NCBI GenBank assembly: GCA_030407085.1
Contig: CM059586.1
Coordinates: forward strand, 34,273,501 to 34,337,500
DNA length: 64,000 nt
Direction: 5' to 3'
Origin: Trichopria drosophilae
Lineage: Eukaryota; Arthropoda; Insecta; Hymenoptera; Diapriidae
Each line of letters begins with the position of its first letter. The stretch's first letter is position 1. Both the position numbers and the translations under genes were made by a program. Below the pieces are notes generated by a model. It was not told the DNA's origin. It worked only from the letters and a program-made list of their open reading frames with translations, and did no database searches. Of the stretch, positions 11,590 to 25,219 are shown piece after piece.

Positions 11590-12442
11590 AGGGAGGTAAA
11601 ATAAAGAATGTCTCAGACTTTGTGTTATTTTTACCCGAGGCGAAGCCGAGGGTGAGAAACATGCAGTCTGAGGCATTATTTTTTACTTCCCGAGGGAAGT
11701 ATACGATTTTTCTTTATGGCCGGGAGGATAAACGGGATCTTTCCTCCCGCTTGCGGGATAAAATTTATTATATTCATGAAGGCAGACATGTTAAAATACA
11801 GGGAGGGCGCAAAATAACATTTGTATTTAAAATATGAAACGGACCATTTTATATCATGTGTAATGTAGAACACCTCAACCTGAACCTTTGAATGTATTAG
11901 AATAATTTTATTTAATTTTAACACTATACCTTGCAATTTTAGAGAATTAAAACAAAATATCTCACGAAATTTGATCGCAATTTTTAAATACCGGAGCATA
12001 CAGGTTTCATGTGAGAAATTTCAGAAACCGTAAAGTAGTTCCCTACAGAAACGGGTGTTTAATTTGAAACGCTGCACGCTGCCCATTCTTTTAAGACGTT
12101 TTTTTGTGTCTGATAGGAAGACGCGATTAATGACGTTTTTGAGGCACTGCAAAAATCTTCCTCATTCCATTCTAAAACTGTTGGATATATAACCTAAACG
12201 TTAATAGATTATATAAAACGTATCATATCATTCAATTTCAGTTTACAATATGGGCACATGATTTTAAAAATTACGTAAAATAGGTGATGTGTCATCAAAT
12301 ATCTTATTTTTATAATAAAAAATTTGTTTACCGTGCCGTAAGCAATATATTTCAGTATTAGTGTTCCAGATATTCTACATACATTAAAAATATGATATAA
12401 CAGAGGTATGCAGTCTGTTAAAATTATCAATCGATTGTGCTA
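11590..12442. other. Spacer with small palindromes
   Basis: TACCCGAGGCGAAGCCGAGGGT (11632-11653 region) and ACTTCCCGAGGGAAGT (11686-11701) form short stems. The remainder is AT-rich with nothing recognised. Confidence 0.5.
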
Positions 12443-12714
12443 ACTAGAGTAAAGTCCCAGTATATTTGTCCGTTCCGTTCCTCGCCATCCCGTCTCTTTA
12501 TATTTGTCAAAAGAAGGGGAGGGCCACTTCTCCCACTCTCCTCAGTTGCGGTACGTTAGTGACGTCACAGCAGGCTCTTCCTGAGGCCCCAATGAGCAAG
12601 GTGGGGAAAATAGAGAGCGGCGACAGACAAATATAACGAGGCGAACTAGGCAAATATGCTGGGACGCAAATATAGCGAGACGCAAATATACCGGAACTCT
12701 GCTGTATTGAGACG
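12443..12714. mobile_element. pogo-like MITE (…CAGTATATTTG… )
   Basis: The right end is the complement of CAGCAGAGTTCCGGTATATT and is flanked by TA; the left end (TAACTAGAGTAAAGTCCCAG TATATTTG) is decayed but alignable. The words GCAAATATA and GACAAATATA recur as in the 6.6-kb element. Confidence 0.65.
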
Positions 12715-14921
12715 GACGCTACCGAATATTCTCGAAGGTACTCGAACCAACAAACTATCCTCGATTCCCAAGTGTTCCAACAACAAAATCTCTCTAACTC
12801 AAACTAGTGAAATAACACAAAGAAGCAACCAATAAATGCAAAATTTTAAAGTTCAAAAAATAACAACTATATAATATTTAAGACATCGCTGAAGGGTCTA
12901 ATATCTTCGAATTAGACGAGGACAAATTAGATCTCTTTATTCGAGAATGTTTTCAGACGTTATGACAATGAATCTCCGTACTCCAACCGCTGTGGACAAT
13001 GGGCTGGTTAAAACAGCAGAATTAGTGTAAGTAGTGGTATTTGATAACTGTGGTATCAGCATTTCATACGTATATGTATTTATCGTACGCATGTTTCCTC
13101 GTGAGGAAGGAAGCTATGAATACAGAATATGGTGTTTAATTTATTCCAAAGTGCACATATTTTCTCGTTTTTGGTATTTCGAAATAATAACACATAATTA
13201 GATAGAAAGTAAAAAATATTATTGGAAATTACAATACGTTATTAAATATGGATCTGAACTGTCGCAAATATCCTTCAAATAATGAATCAATATTTCAAAG
13301 CAGTATCCATATTGAACATCGAATTAATAATTTCAAATAAATCATCTCGAAAACCATATATCCATTATAGGCACTTTTACTAACTTACTTTTAACTTAGC
13401 TTAAATTTAGGGGTTGGAAGATCACCCTTTATGAAGGTTACTCTCTAAATTTCTTACAGTGAAAAGTCACTCGAATCGAGTGAATTTTCATTCTAAGCAA
13501 CAATGAAAACCAAGTAACTGTGATTGGAGTGCATGGTCACTTTTGCAAAGAATTAAATTATTTTATTTTATAGATGAATACATCACTCTAATAGAGTGAA
13601 TGTATTTGATACTTTTATTTTACTTCTAAAAGAAAAAAATTAATTTAACTCAGATATTTTTGAGGCAAAAACAATTTCTTCGATTTTGTAAGATTAGAAA
13701 AAATATGAATATCATATTTCAATCTAATAATCGCACTTTTTTTAAACGATACGATGTAAGCAAATTTATTTTTATGAAAATTTAGTGTTTCCTTTGTGTT
13801 TGTCCTTATATTTCATTTCAAAAGATAAGCACCTTCTTGAGATATACATGGTTTAAAAGTACAATTCTTAACCATACACAGAAAAAATGTTGCAGCCTTT
13901 CATGACAAAGACATTTTCTTTTCTATCCGGAAGAAAAAAAATACAAGACAGTTTCCAACACAAATCTGTCAATTTAATGTAGTTTCATCTTTTTTGAACT
14001 CTGTCAACCAAAACAAGATGATATTTTTGAACATTTTCTTCACATAAACAAATTTCGTTTGCTTATCAAATACATTACAATTATCAAATATTAAAAGCAT
14101 CGCGGAATTACTCATATACAGTATCGAAATATTCCTTTATATCATCTAATGTACAAACTGGAAATACATTTCCATAACGAGAGCAACGTAGAACCACTAT
14201 TATCTCGAGCGCTCCTATCGGCGCGGCGTCTAAGCTCCTTGCGTGTCACACTTATAAACTTACTCTTGCTGCAAACTCTTTTGAAATTAATAAAAATATG
14301 AACTCTTTGTAGAGTCAAATTCCACCAAAACTTATTTCAGTGATTTTCTTAATCATTCTTTACAATAGTAAAATTCTCACTGCAAGTAATTTAGAGAGTA
14401 TGCCAACAGATGGTGTATTATACTCTATTTGCCGTCACTTTTCTTTCCGCATACGTAATGTACAAGGCTCCTATTTTACTGTTCATATATAAAGATATCA
14501 TAAAAACGCCAACGAATAAAAAAATCTTATGACTTAAAATATTAACTTCGAATTGATCTTATGTTTAATATATCCTCTTTTCTAATGTTTTTTTCTTTTA
14601 TAATGCTCCAGTTGTCAGATCTGCGTTTCTTGTAGGGGCGCCAGGTGGTGTTCGAATCCAAAAATGAACTGGCGTGACATTTACATCATATATTAATCGA
14701 CGGTGGATACCTATTGACAGAATTTGTACTTTTATTTCACATTATTCAGAAGGACCAGTAAGGTTGCATTGTTATTGTGTAAACTCCCGTCTATTCATTA
14801 TTATCATCTAAATTCATTAAATTAGAATAATTACAGTAATAAAATAGAAAATTTCTTAAACAAATTATTTATTGTAATGTGAGAGTATAAGCGCTTAAAT
14901 GTATTCTTTCATAAAATCTTA
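12715..14921. other. AT-rich spacer with two perfect palindromes
   Basis: TCACTCGA-A-TCGAGTGA at 13467-13483 and TCACTCTA-A-TAGAGTGA at 13583-13599. No gene recognised. Confidence 0.6.
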
Positions 14922-15504
14922 CACTGAGAAAAAAATCCATAGTTAAATTGACTATATCACATAGTTGGAAAAATATACTTAAAACTACTATGAAAAATAG
15001 TTAAATTTAGAACTATCATAGTCGATTTTACTATATTTTGTTACACTAACTATCTTCTCATAGTTAAAAAAATCAACTATGTAGAATGATTTAAATAAAT
15101 ATGAGAAACGTTGCTCAATATTGATTTTTGTTTTTCTCTTTGTTTCCTTGTTTATCTTAAACAAAGTACGAAGGGAGAAAAGTGGACTTTTCATATCCTA
15201 TGATATATATAGTTTACAAATATTTAAAAAAAGTAAATTTATTAATTTTATTGACTTCTTTCCATATTTTTTATGACATTTTCTTATACAATTTCTCTCA
15301 GTGAAGTTAGTAATTTTCTGAAATGACTATATCAAAATAGTTGAGTCTATTTGTCTATTATGATAAGTAGCATTTTGAATCATGAATAAATAGTTAAGCT
15401 TTACTACCTAAGAATAGTTATTTTAACTATTGCCAAGCCTAGTCTTCATTTCACACTATGATTCATAGTAAAATAATGATTTCAACTACGTTTTTTTCTG
15501 AGGG
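14922..15504. mobile_element. MITE of the CACTG-A-run class
   Basis: Left end CACTGAGAAAAAAATCCATA, right end complement of CCCTCAGAAAAAAACGTAGT, flanked by TA. The body repeats the words ATAGTT/AACTAT about twenty times in both orientations. Frames inside are not genes. Confidence 0.75.
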
Positions 15505-18500
15505 TACGTGTGAGAGGTCTGGTAGAGCTATTTCAATCGAAGAATTAGTCATCTTAAAGGTCATATTAAGAGCTCTTTATATGCACTTTTTGAGCTATTT
15601 TAGTGATGCATTTTAGCTCTTTGGGGTTGCATCCAAGGGCTATATTGGTTTTAAATGTGCGAACACTTTTGTCAAATTTTCTTGAATATGATACTTAACA
15701 CAAAATACACTTCATTACTTATAAATGAATAACTAAATTTGAAGAGTATTTGGAAAAATAAACCGAAAGACTAGTAAATAATATGAAATTTATAAAGCAT
15801 GTAATGGATGACCATTTAGGTTTTCTCAATATAAATGACTTTAAAGGTACGATATACAATTGCAAGAGGCTTTAAAGAATTAAAGATCACCAATATTTAC
15901 ATATTTAATTACGAAGCATCAAAAGAATCCTCCTTCAACGCAATATAATACTTATGAATGGTCGAACCCTTCCCCTTCCCAAACCATCAAAAGAATAATA
16001 CTTTGACTTTTGACATAAGAGATTATGTAATACACAACTGCAAATTAGATTCACCATGTTCTAATATTTTATTTACAAGTAGAAAAACTAATATTGATTA
16101 TCAATGTTATTTATTAACTTTCCTATTGGTCAGCATAATTTTACCTGGAGTCCAATAAATTTTGTAAAACGATGGTTATATTTCAACGGGTGATTAAGAT
16201 TCATCAAAGCATCAGTCTTTATCAATTCGTAAAGTTTAAACAAGATATTCGTACCCTTCGAAGCCTTTTTCCAGAAATTTTATTTCAGAAATAGTTGTAT
16301 TTACGTTAAATAACCAAACAGTATTAATACATAAAAAACACTAGTTTTATAAATGACTGGAGGGAATATTTGTGAATTATTTTATATATCAATTATCGCA
16401 AACAAATTTGAAAGCAAACTTTTATTTCATTTGAGTCGTCGTTTCGTAAGGATCACCTGTAAAATTAAAAATGGGACACCCTGTATATATGAAAACGAAG
16501 TGGACTCTACGGCGACAGTAAGGGGTCAAAGTAAAGGCGGATAGAAGACTGGTGTGTGTATACGAGGGTTGATGCGCATTTACGCATAATATACGTATAC
16601 GTATGTTCTGATTCATACGTATTGGTTTATCTGTATACGTAGATACCAAAACGTCGCGTCCGCCTCTTAATATGAACAGGCGATTTTCTGTCCTCGTATC
16701 AAATGGCCCAAAACATCGTTTCTTATGTTTTTTTTACTGAAATACTACGAATCCGTTACAAAGTTTCAAATGTTTCATAATTATTTTAAATATTTCTGAT
16801 TTTATTTTTTGGATAACATTGAATTTTCAACACCCAAAATTAATCATTACGGTTTCTACCCAGTATATTTGTGTAATATGGCGCGACTGTGTCATTTATG
16901 CTAATTTTAGTAGTTTTATTTTAGTGCAGTTTAGAAAAATGATTATTTCTGCTTATATATTATTTTATTTTTGTTAAAATTTCCTTAATAAATTCCTTAT
17001 TATAAAAGAAGTTATTAAATAGTTGTTTAGAATTGTAAAGATGTTACAAATATATTTTTTGTATATTTATTTGGTATATGTTTGCCGATGAGAAGTAACA
17101 GAAAATAGAAAAATATTTTCCTATTGTTAATTAGTGACTTTATTTTACAATCATTATGTTTATTTATAATAATAGTACCCTAGAGGCCAAATTTAATAGG
17201 CGGGTTCAATCGTTTTGAATTGAACATTTTTTATGGGTAGATTGGTGACTTTATATCCCCTTAAGTAGCTTATTTAATCCTATTATGCGGGTGGTATTAA
17301 CTAATATAATCTCGGAGTATATTTGATACGTGTAAACGGATCGGTACGTGTTGTAACATTTTACATTTGAATCATATGCGTTTTAAATCTCTATTGTAAT
17401 ACTACCCTTATAAGTTTCATGTTTAAAGGTACTTCGTAAACCTGCAGATCAGCTTGATGTTGCAAATATTAACAGGTAAGTGTGATTCAGGGATATTTTT
17501 TAGGCTTTGTTATAAAATTAAAATATTAATATAATATTTATGCGAGATATTTTTTAGTATTAATTACTACAGTTTTTCTTATGTTACTTATATGAACCTG
17601 TTGAAGCAATTAATTTAACAAGAATAAAATTAATTTATATTCTTTAAAAACCATGGATTAAAATAGATTTTTTTATGGTGGAACGTAACTTTTTCTACCG
17701 AAAAGCACTATTATAGTACATCTATAACCTTTTATAATACACTTTCACAATTAAGGAATGCATTTTGTTTTTAAACATTTTGAATTCGTACTTTGTGAAA
17801 ACCGAATCCATTTTTACATTCATTGTTTTTCTACTTATTCTTCGGCATAGAAAATTTGTGAATGCATTCTTATTTGTTATTACGAATTGGGAACTGTAAT
17901 TTGGTAAAATTAAACCATTAGTGCATGTCTGTTCAAATTTTCGAATAAGAAAATTTGTATTTCAATCAATCTTCAAAACGAAACTTTAATTTGTAAATTT
18001 GCAATCAAATGCTTTTAAAAAATATGACGAATTATTTTTTGATGCAAACACATTATATTATTTTCATAGATTAATTCATTTTCATCTATGTGTATGTATA
18101 TGTATCCGTCTTCGTTTGCAGCCAATATAATTATTGTCATAAGCTATCAGCTTGTATAGAAATATATCAAATTGTTTAAGAATAGAATTAATTTTAATAC
18201 ATTTTAAATGCTTTAAAGTACAAACAGAAATAGATTAAAATGTTTAAACCGTATTAATCCGATTCCGATTACTAGGAAAGTCGAGTACCAAACAGAGTAC
18301 GCACGTGTCAAAACACTTTTGTTAATAACATTTTATCAAATTAACTTTAAACAGTTTATATACCTGAAATTTAAAATTCGAAGTGGTGCGACCTTTTACA
18401 TCAAGTAGGAAAAAAAATAGGACACATGGTGGATATTCTAAGTAGTGTTCTAATAAATCTGATAATAAGAGCAATTGTATTGGGAATTCTGCTATTCTCA

Positions 18501-18756
18501 ATAGTATTTCGAGGATTTTCTTAAACACAACTAGTTTAGTATTCGTATTTATTCGAAGTTCTATCAAGACCGCAAAATTTGCCGCACAATTTCATGCAGT
18601 ATATTGGAATAGGAATCTTTGTGAATGTTCACATATAATATTACATAAATTTGGTAAAGAATAATTTCATAACAGACAGTATATTCAAACATCTTGCCCA
18701 GAACGTGTAATAATTTTAAATACTGAAATATTATTGTCTTGGAATGACTGCTGTGA
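15505..18756. other. AT-rich spacer, nothing recognised
   Basis: GAGCTATTT/GAGCTCTTT words at 15530-15640 recur near 19620-19680 and may mark a decayed repeat. GGGACACCCTGTATAT at about 16471 is a word common in insect repeats. No gene. Confidence 0.5.
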
Positions 18757-18780
18757 AACCTAACCTAACCTAAGCTAACC
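18757..18780 (-). repeat. Interstitial telomere-type array (CCTAA)n
   Basis: AACCTAACCTAACCTAAGCT AACC: four to five CCTAA units, the complement of TTAGG, with one substitution. Confidence 0.75.
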
Positions 18781-19227
18781 TGTCCTTTTGACGCATTCGT
18801 AATAAACGTTAACCGAAAATGGCCAGTGTGAAGGTACTGTTGGAATTATGAGGACTCGGAACTTATTTTCAAAAGTTTAAAGATATTCGACATTGGAAAG
18901 ATATCATCAGATCAAAGTTATCATGAAATATTTTGCATATAAAAAAGCAGACAGACCTAGAAATGTTCCTGAACATATTAGGCGAAATTCGATGCATTCA
19001 AATGTCAATTTCATAGTGTTACAATTAAATATTCATTTTCAATATGCCCGAGTAGTAAAATATAAATAATAATTAGGTATTAAAATATGTAATCCTAAAG
19101 TATGAAACACGTAATCGTAATTATTATTATTTTAAATAGTGAAATATTGTCTGGGAGTATTTCTGGTGAAGCCTTACTTAACCCCATATTTTGATATTGT
19201 AATAAACAATAAATGACAATCTTTCGA

Positions 19228-19560
19228 AGTGAAGAAACATGTTTCATGTTCTTTAGAACATGTTACGATTATCAAAAATGTTGCAGATATAACTGAATGT
19301 TCACATGAAACTCACACTAGTGAAACTGTCGAGACTGCGGTTACTTTTTTCTCTCACACTAGTGAACTATTGCTATTTTGTACAGTCTTGGGTAAATACA
19401 TAAATACATAACTTTACAATATGGATGTCTACCTATATACACATATATATAAAATGAGCAAGCTGATGGTTTACTAGTGTGAGATTCACACTAGGGGAAA
19501 GTGTTTACTATTGCGAAAACTTCTCTAGAGAAAGGTTCACTAATGTGAATTTCTATTACA
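19228..19560. repeat. CACACTAGTGA-rich repeat
   Basis: CTCACACTAGTGAA occurs at about 19312 and 19354, the complement TACTAGTGTGAG at about 19472, then TTCACACTAGG and TTCACTAATGTGAA. Multiple palindromic units within 330 bp suggest a MITE; ends not defined. Confidence 0.5.
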
Positions 19561-20564
19561 AAGTCGACAGTATTCACAGTATATAACGATTTTGAGTTAT
19601 AGAAGAAACATTTTCAGAAAGTAGCTCTCTCAACAAAATATATTAAGAGCTCAAAAAGATATCACTCGATTGAGCTATTTAAGATTATATATCTACGTTT
19701 ACTAAATTACTGTACTACATGTTTTCCAGCATGAATTTGAGTTTAAAAAAAACATTTAAACTCCAATGATTTTTTGTAAATATAAATATTAATTTAAAGA
19801 ACTTTTTTTTTTACTAATGAGAAAACCTACAGTTTTAGTAAATATTGGTTTGATGCCTAATTATGTAGTTAAATACAATTTGATTTTATTTCTTATTTGT
19901 CTTGTTTTTCACAACCGCAGAAAAATTAGGTGCACTTGGTATATAAGACCTTCGAAATTTCCGTCATAATGCATTTCAATTTGTCTATTGGTATAGTGTG
20001 CATGAATACGTAGGTAAGGTTTGAAAGGTATAAAAACTTGAGTACAGTAGTCTGTACTTTGTCTCTGTCTGTCTCTCTCTCTCTCTTTTTTTCTCCCTTC
20101 CTGTGCCCCTTTTTCACTTATAATCAGAATGAAATGCCAGACATCGGGCTATATTTTGAGCATATTCCGAGCACATTTCGATAAAAATTCTTGAACTCAG
20201 AATATTTGCAATGTGTTTTAAACATTATAAGCTCCTAATGAGCTCATCCTGCTGACTGGGTTCTGTCAAGTACAACTTTTCTTCTCTCTGTTACAGAGCG
20301 CATGCGTGTCACTTTAAAATATGATACATGTATGGTGAAATATATTGCATGACATTTTTCTCAGCGTAGGAGGTTTTAGACATTGGAGTTTCATGTGTGA
20401 TTTTTATTTAATTTTCCAGATTAACCTATTAACGTTCAGATTTTACAGCTAAAATTTCCTTAGATATTTTAAAGAAAATAAATTATTTAGAAACCGAGTA
20501 GAATTTGCCATTAAAATCCAAAATATCGCGTCCTCGAATCGTTAAATCAATGGTTACTTAATGG

Positions 20565-20891
20565 GAATTCAAGTTGGTGGACAAAAAATGGCGTTCAAGT
20601 GTCAAAGAAGACTGTATACGCCGCTTAAACATTAAAACAATATTTAAACTTAAAAATACCTTTCATAAAGGTTTTGAAAATTAAAAATAGCGAATCCAAT
20701 ACGGATTATGAATCTGATGTTTTTAGAAAATTAAAAATGGCAGGCGTATTTTTTTAATTCAACATCCCCGAAAATAATGTGTACCTAGTTTCATAAAAAC
20801 AATTGAGTTGTAGTGTTTTTAATGTCTAAGATCTATAATCATTCTTTTTTTACTCTAGGACGCCATTTTCATGTCCACCATCTTGAATTTC
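20565..20891. mobile_element. Short fold-back element
   Basis: GAATTCAAGTTGGTGGACAA AAAATGGCG at the left is matched by the complement of CGCCATTTTCATGTCCACCA TCTTGAATTTC at the right. The loop contains further ATGGCG words. Confidence 0.65.
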
Positions 20892-21523
20892 ACAATATTT
20901 TGATAGCTGACGATACGAAGACGCTATATTTTGTACTCTGGTTTCTTAACAAATTGTAATTTCGTCCATAAAATGTGGCATTACTTTGTTTGAGGAAACA
21001 ATAACCAAATTTAGAGTCCCAATAAACGAAAAAGTATAGGGAATCGATATTTTGCAATCTGTTTCTTTCTACTGGCGTATTGATTATTCGAGATTCTTAT
21101 TCGAATTTATACAATTTTATACGACCTGTAATACCAGAGATGAATTCATTCGATACCGTATTTAACGCATTACAAAAATTGATTTGTTGCGGCTTAGAAT
21201 AGCTTTAAATTCTGTTAATTTAATCGAAGAATTGGTTATATCGTTTTCCGTATTTCATAATTCTCAAAGAAATGTTCTGTTTTCTAGCTTTGAGTTTAAA
21301 TCATTCGATCCAATGTAATCGTTTCTTTCAGGTTATGTGCGTTTCTGTATCGCGTATAATATCGTGTAAACTCGCATTCGTAACTGAAAGAGTGGGAAAG
21401 AAACAGACTTATTTCGTATTATAAATCGTACACAGATTTTTCGTATACTTTTTCGTTTGTTGGGGACTTAACTCGTTGTATACTGACATAAAAATATCAT
21501 GCAGCCATTTTATGATGAATAAT

Positions 21524-21732
21524 CCAACCGGCACGAAATGTCTGAAATGCTTTTAAAACGTTCCAGACCGTTCCAGGAACGTTTTCAAAACGTTTTTTGT
21601 CGTGAACAATTATGAACCATCTATGAAACGATCCCTACATGTTTCAGACATAATACGTTTCAAAAACGTTCCTGGAACGTTCCGGAACGTTTTACAAAGA
21701 CTTTTGAAACCTTCAGACATTGTGCCGGTTGG
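21524..21732. mobile_element. MITE with CCAACCGGCAC ends
   Basis: 209 bp. Left end CCAACCGGCACGAAATGTCT, right end complement of CCAACCGGCACAATGTCTGA. The interior is packed with AACGTTCC/GGAACGTT words, for example CGTTCCAGGAACGTTTT, giving a self-complementary element. The 73-codon frame across it is not a gene. Confidence 0.8.
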
Positions 21733-22099
21733 GAATTTAAACAATCAGTTGATAATAAACGATTTCCGTAGTAAACAAGACAATAATATTGTGTTTATAC
21801 CATACTTTTTGATCTCTGAATAACCAGTGGAGTACATAACCTCAAATTTATTAAGCGAATAACTTCATGTCATATTAAAACTATTAATTGTATGATATAT
21901 TTTACAGTATTCTGAATTATCACACAGAATTCCCAGCGATAATTTTTCACATTGTAAATTCTACAATTATTACATATTACAAACATTTCTAACTTTTTTA
22001 TTATTCTGTTTCTTTTTCTTTGTAAAGACAATTTTTTAAGTTAAAAAATGTTGAGTAGACTGTACTAAAAGATAATTAACACATCGATTATTATCAATT

Positions 22100-22600
22100 T
22101 TGGAGGCTTAAGAGACGATAAAGAGAAATACTGGGAGCGGGCATAAAGGATAATCGGAAGGATAATTTTTAAAAACCGTATTGTTATTCGAGATGGACGA
22201 GATGGGTTCGTATGTGGAGCGGAGGAAGGAAGCTGAAGGAAATGGTGAATAAGAGGAACGAGTATAGTGCATACATATATATGTTGTTGGAACACAATAG
22301 CCAGACCCGAATATATGAAGGAGAGATGCAGAGAGACCTGATGGCAGAATGAAGAAACAGGGGGAGGATGGCAGACATGAGGCGCGCGTAAGGTTCAGTA
22401 GGGGAAGTAAACAGGAGGATATGGGCATAAGAGAATTGTGTGAAGAACATAGACGTAGTGAGAAATTAAACCGGGACCATATGATAAAAGAGGATGCCAA
22501 AAGGAGTGGGACCCGCTGAGGTTGTTTCAGAAATTTTGGCCATGTGTATACGAGGCCACTGCCACACAATATACCATTTAAATCACGCGATATAATATAC
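22100..22600. other. Purine-rich block, possible decayed transposon ORF
   Basis: GA-rich on the + strand (for example GAGAAATACTGGGAGCGGGC), giving peptides such as DDKEKYWERA interrupted by stops. The 164-codon minus-strand frame is its pyrimidine-rich complement (Ser/Leu/Pro-rich) and not credible. A decayed retroelement ORF is possible, but no motif confirms it. Confidence 0.25.
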
Positions 22601-23204
22601 ATTCCTATTAATCATTAATATTTCTGGTGAATATTCGTTTTCAAAATTCCAAGATTTTCAATGATCTTTAAGTTTTTTACAAAAAATTCTGGAGGTTCCG
22701 GTTAATATTTGATAAAAAACGCAGCAGACAACACATTTTATTCACAATGAATATAATAATAAATATTTTAGAAAAATGATGAAATCTCACAAAATTATTT
22801 TTGTTATATGCAATGCGTTTAAAAAGGGCGCCATTATTCCTGTGCACAAATTTGTCTTGACAGCATGTAACGCCGAGTGTATAGTAGAATTGCATACAGA
22901 AGTCGTGCGTCAAGTTTTGGACGGATCATCGTTTCAGCATTCGAATGTGCCCCATAGTACACGAACAAATGAGGGTTTCATTCAGCATTGAAAATTAAAG
23001 GGATGCACTTACCTTGTGCAGTTCCAACATCGCCCGTATTTTGCAGGACCTTTTTAAATCGATTATTCCTTATCAATCAATCGATATGCATCCCTTGACC
23101 ATCGTTCAAATATTTAGTTATAGGAATGCTAGAAATCAAAGTGTCAGCTTTACCTTTAATAAAATATCACACATTCGGACGGATTAAGTGATTATATCCC
23201 AAGG

Positions 23205-24350
23205 ACTGCTTTCCCAAGCAGCAAAGGAAGAAGTTTTGACCAGCATTAGGTTAAAAATAACCAAATTTCGACCTTAAAATATGCCTTATAAGTAAAAATG
23301 TATTTAAAGTCTTTGTCTTGGGATAATATTACCAAATTACGACTTAAAAATTACTTCATAGTAAAATTGTACTTGAGATATTTTTTAAAGTCAAATCTTG
23401 CTAAATTTCGACCTCTGCTCTGACTTCATAAACAAACGGACTTTGAAAGCGGAAATTGGTCGTGTTTTTTGGTAAATTTGACATCTTGAAGTTCCCTAAT
23501 TTTTACTTAAAAGTCAGAATTACCAAAAACTTAGAATGATGCTATATTTTACTTCTGCGACTATGATGTCGTTTTCTGTTATTACTTCAAAGTCGAAATA
23601 ACCACAAAAATTGCCCATAAAGTTAAAAATGTAGAAAGGTCGGTCAAAATGACCAATAAACTAGATCTCATAGCCGAGCGGACTACTCGTACTTTAAACA
23701 CACTTCAGCGAACTCGTTCAGCTCTATGAAGTATTTTTTTACTTTGCATTTATATGTCTCCCAATCGTTTTCAGGGACACTTGAAGCATCATTACGTAAA
23801 GTTAAACATTTACGTTTTGGCCATTTTAAAATATTGTTCGTCAACCAAAAATGGGGTACGTAGCAATACTCCGACACTGTAAGGGATCCACATTTTTTAA
23901 TTACAGCGACAATTTTAAAATAGCTTCCATCTATTTTGCAGTCTCGAATGTGTACTTACACGTATGAAAAAATGAATATTTTTTAACCAAAAACAAGACA
24001 TGACGAATGCAACAGTGAACAGAGTTACATGTAGATGTGAAATATACATAAATATATGTTGACTATATGTCTTTAACTTTAAAGTAAATTTCGAAATACA
24101 TTGGTCGAAATTACCAAACTATGATATCAATTACTTGACACTCTTTAAGCCTTAGAAGTCGAAATGTCTTAAGATAAATTTGTCAAAGAAAGAAAATTAT
24201 TTGGGCATTTGGACTTCACTTTGAAGAAATTGGACGTATAAGTTGAAATTTTAAGTATTTATGACAAATAAGTCGGAAAAACCTATAAGTCATAAATTAT
24301 CCATCCGCCATAGAAAGTCCATTTATAACCTATAAATTTGTATATTAAAA
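23205..24350. repeat. ACCAAATTTCGACC-type repeat element
   Basis: Variants of TTACCAAATTTCGACCTTAA and its complement GGTCGAAATTACCAAA occur at about 23258, 23330, 23397, 23580, 24105 and again at 26335. A 64-codon frame at 23683-23877 lies inside. It is probably one transposon with many subterminal repeats. Confidence 0.5.
23683..23877 (-). pseudogene. Fragment of a dispersed insect protein domain (WL..WP..W type)
   Basis: 64 residues: YCYVPHFWLTNNILKWPKRK, then LTLRNDASSVPENDWETYKC KVKKYF. The pattern V-P--WL------WP-------------P---W--Y---V resembles an N-terminal domain I associate with multi-copy, transposon-spread proteins of insects. It is placed inside the repeat element at 23.2-24.35 kb, consistent with a captured or ancestral ORF. 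There is no continuation, so it is a fragment at best. The family name is uncertain. Confidence 0.35.
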
Positions 24351-25097
24351 ATAATTTTGTTTTGTTACCTTTTATTGAGTTTAATTAACAAAATACGTAG
24401 GATTTCTAAATATTGGACATCAAATTATTGAAAAATAATTTTCTTAAACAATCCAATGAAAAAAAAATTTCTTTTACCGAATAATTTATAAATTTGATAA
24501 TTGTTAAGTGTATATTTCACTGAGCCCGTTAATTTTTAATGATGTAATATTAAAATCTACACAGAAATTTTAAATTCGTTGGGAAATTTAGATCATGTTT
24601 CTCGCAATATTTAACTTTTCAAAAAGAAGGTGTAAGATGGAATAATTAGTTAAATATGTATGCATTTTTTTTTTTTGGACTTACACACATTTCAGTTTCC
24701 ATACGGCATGATGAACATCATACGCATTATATGAATATACAGATGTATATTTATATTAGAGTTGCCATCTATGCAAATCTATGCCATCTATGCGATCAGT
24801 TTACGTGAATCGTTTATATATATATTACATCCAAGAACGACCAATAGGGCGTAATCAGGTCCAAATTACCAATATATTACCAATATTCGACTTACTATTG
24901 ATCTATTTTACCACATTGGCCTGTGACTTACTGGACAAAATGTCTTCCGTTACTTTATTTTTACTTAAAAATTAAGTCCTTTTTGTCCCCACTTGCATCC
25001 AAATAAAGTCAATTGGAAGTAGAACTAGTGTTGGCGTGGTGCCTCGCTCGCTTCGCTTGCTCAGAAACTTCGATCCAGTGGAAAGTCGGCTATTCCT

Positions 25098-25219
25098 TAA
25101 TAATAATAATAATAATAATCACGTCTTTATTGGCAATTACAAAAACAATACAGGATATAAATAATACAAAAATGCCAAAGGGCGAGCCACAGCAATTGCT
25201 GTTTTACAGACGGACCAGG
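25098..25219 (-). mobile_element. Retroposon 3' end, copy 2
   Basis: Complement reads CCTGGTCCGTCTGTAAAACA, GGCTCGCCCTTTGG, AATTGCCAATAAAGACGTG and then an ATT-repeat tail. Same family as 10896-11013 and 54883-55000. Confidence 0.8.

Noticed and set aside
22108..22602. Longest intergenic open frame (164 codons, minus)
   Set aside because: It is the pyrimidine-rich complement of a GA-rich strand, Ser/Leu/Pro-rich, with no domain; parallel frames are open for the same reason.
22776..22991. 71-codon frame with IPVHKFVLTAC, suggestive of a BTB domain
   Set aside because: Only about ten residues resemble BTB; the rest of the frame lacks the expected fold and no flanking exon was found.
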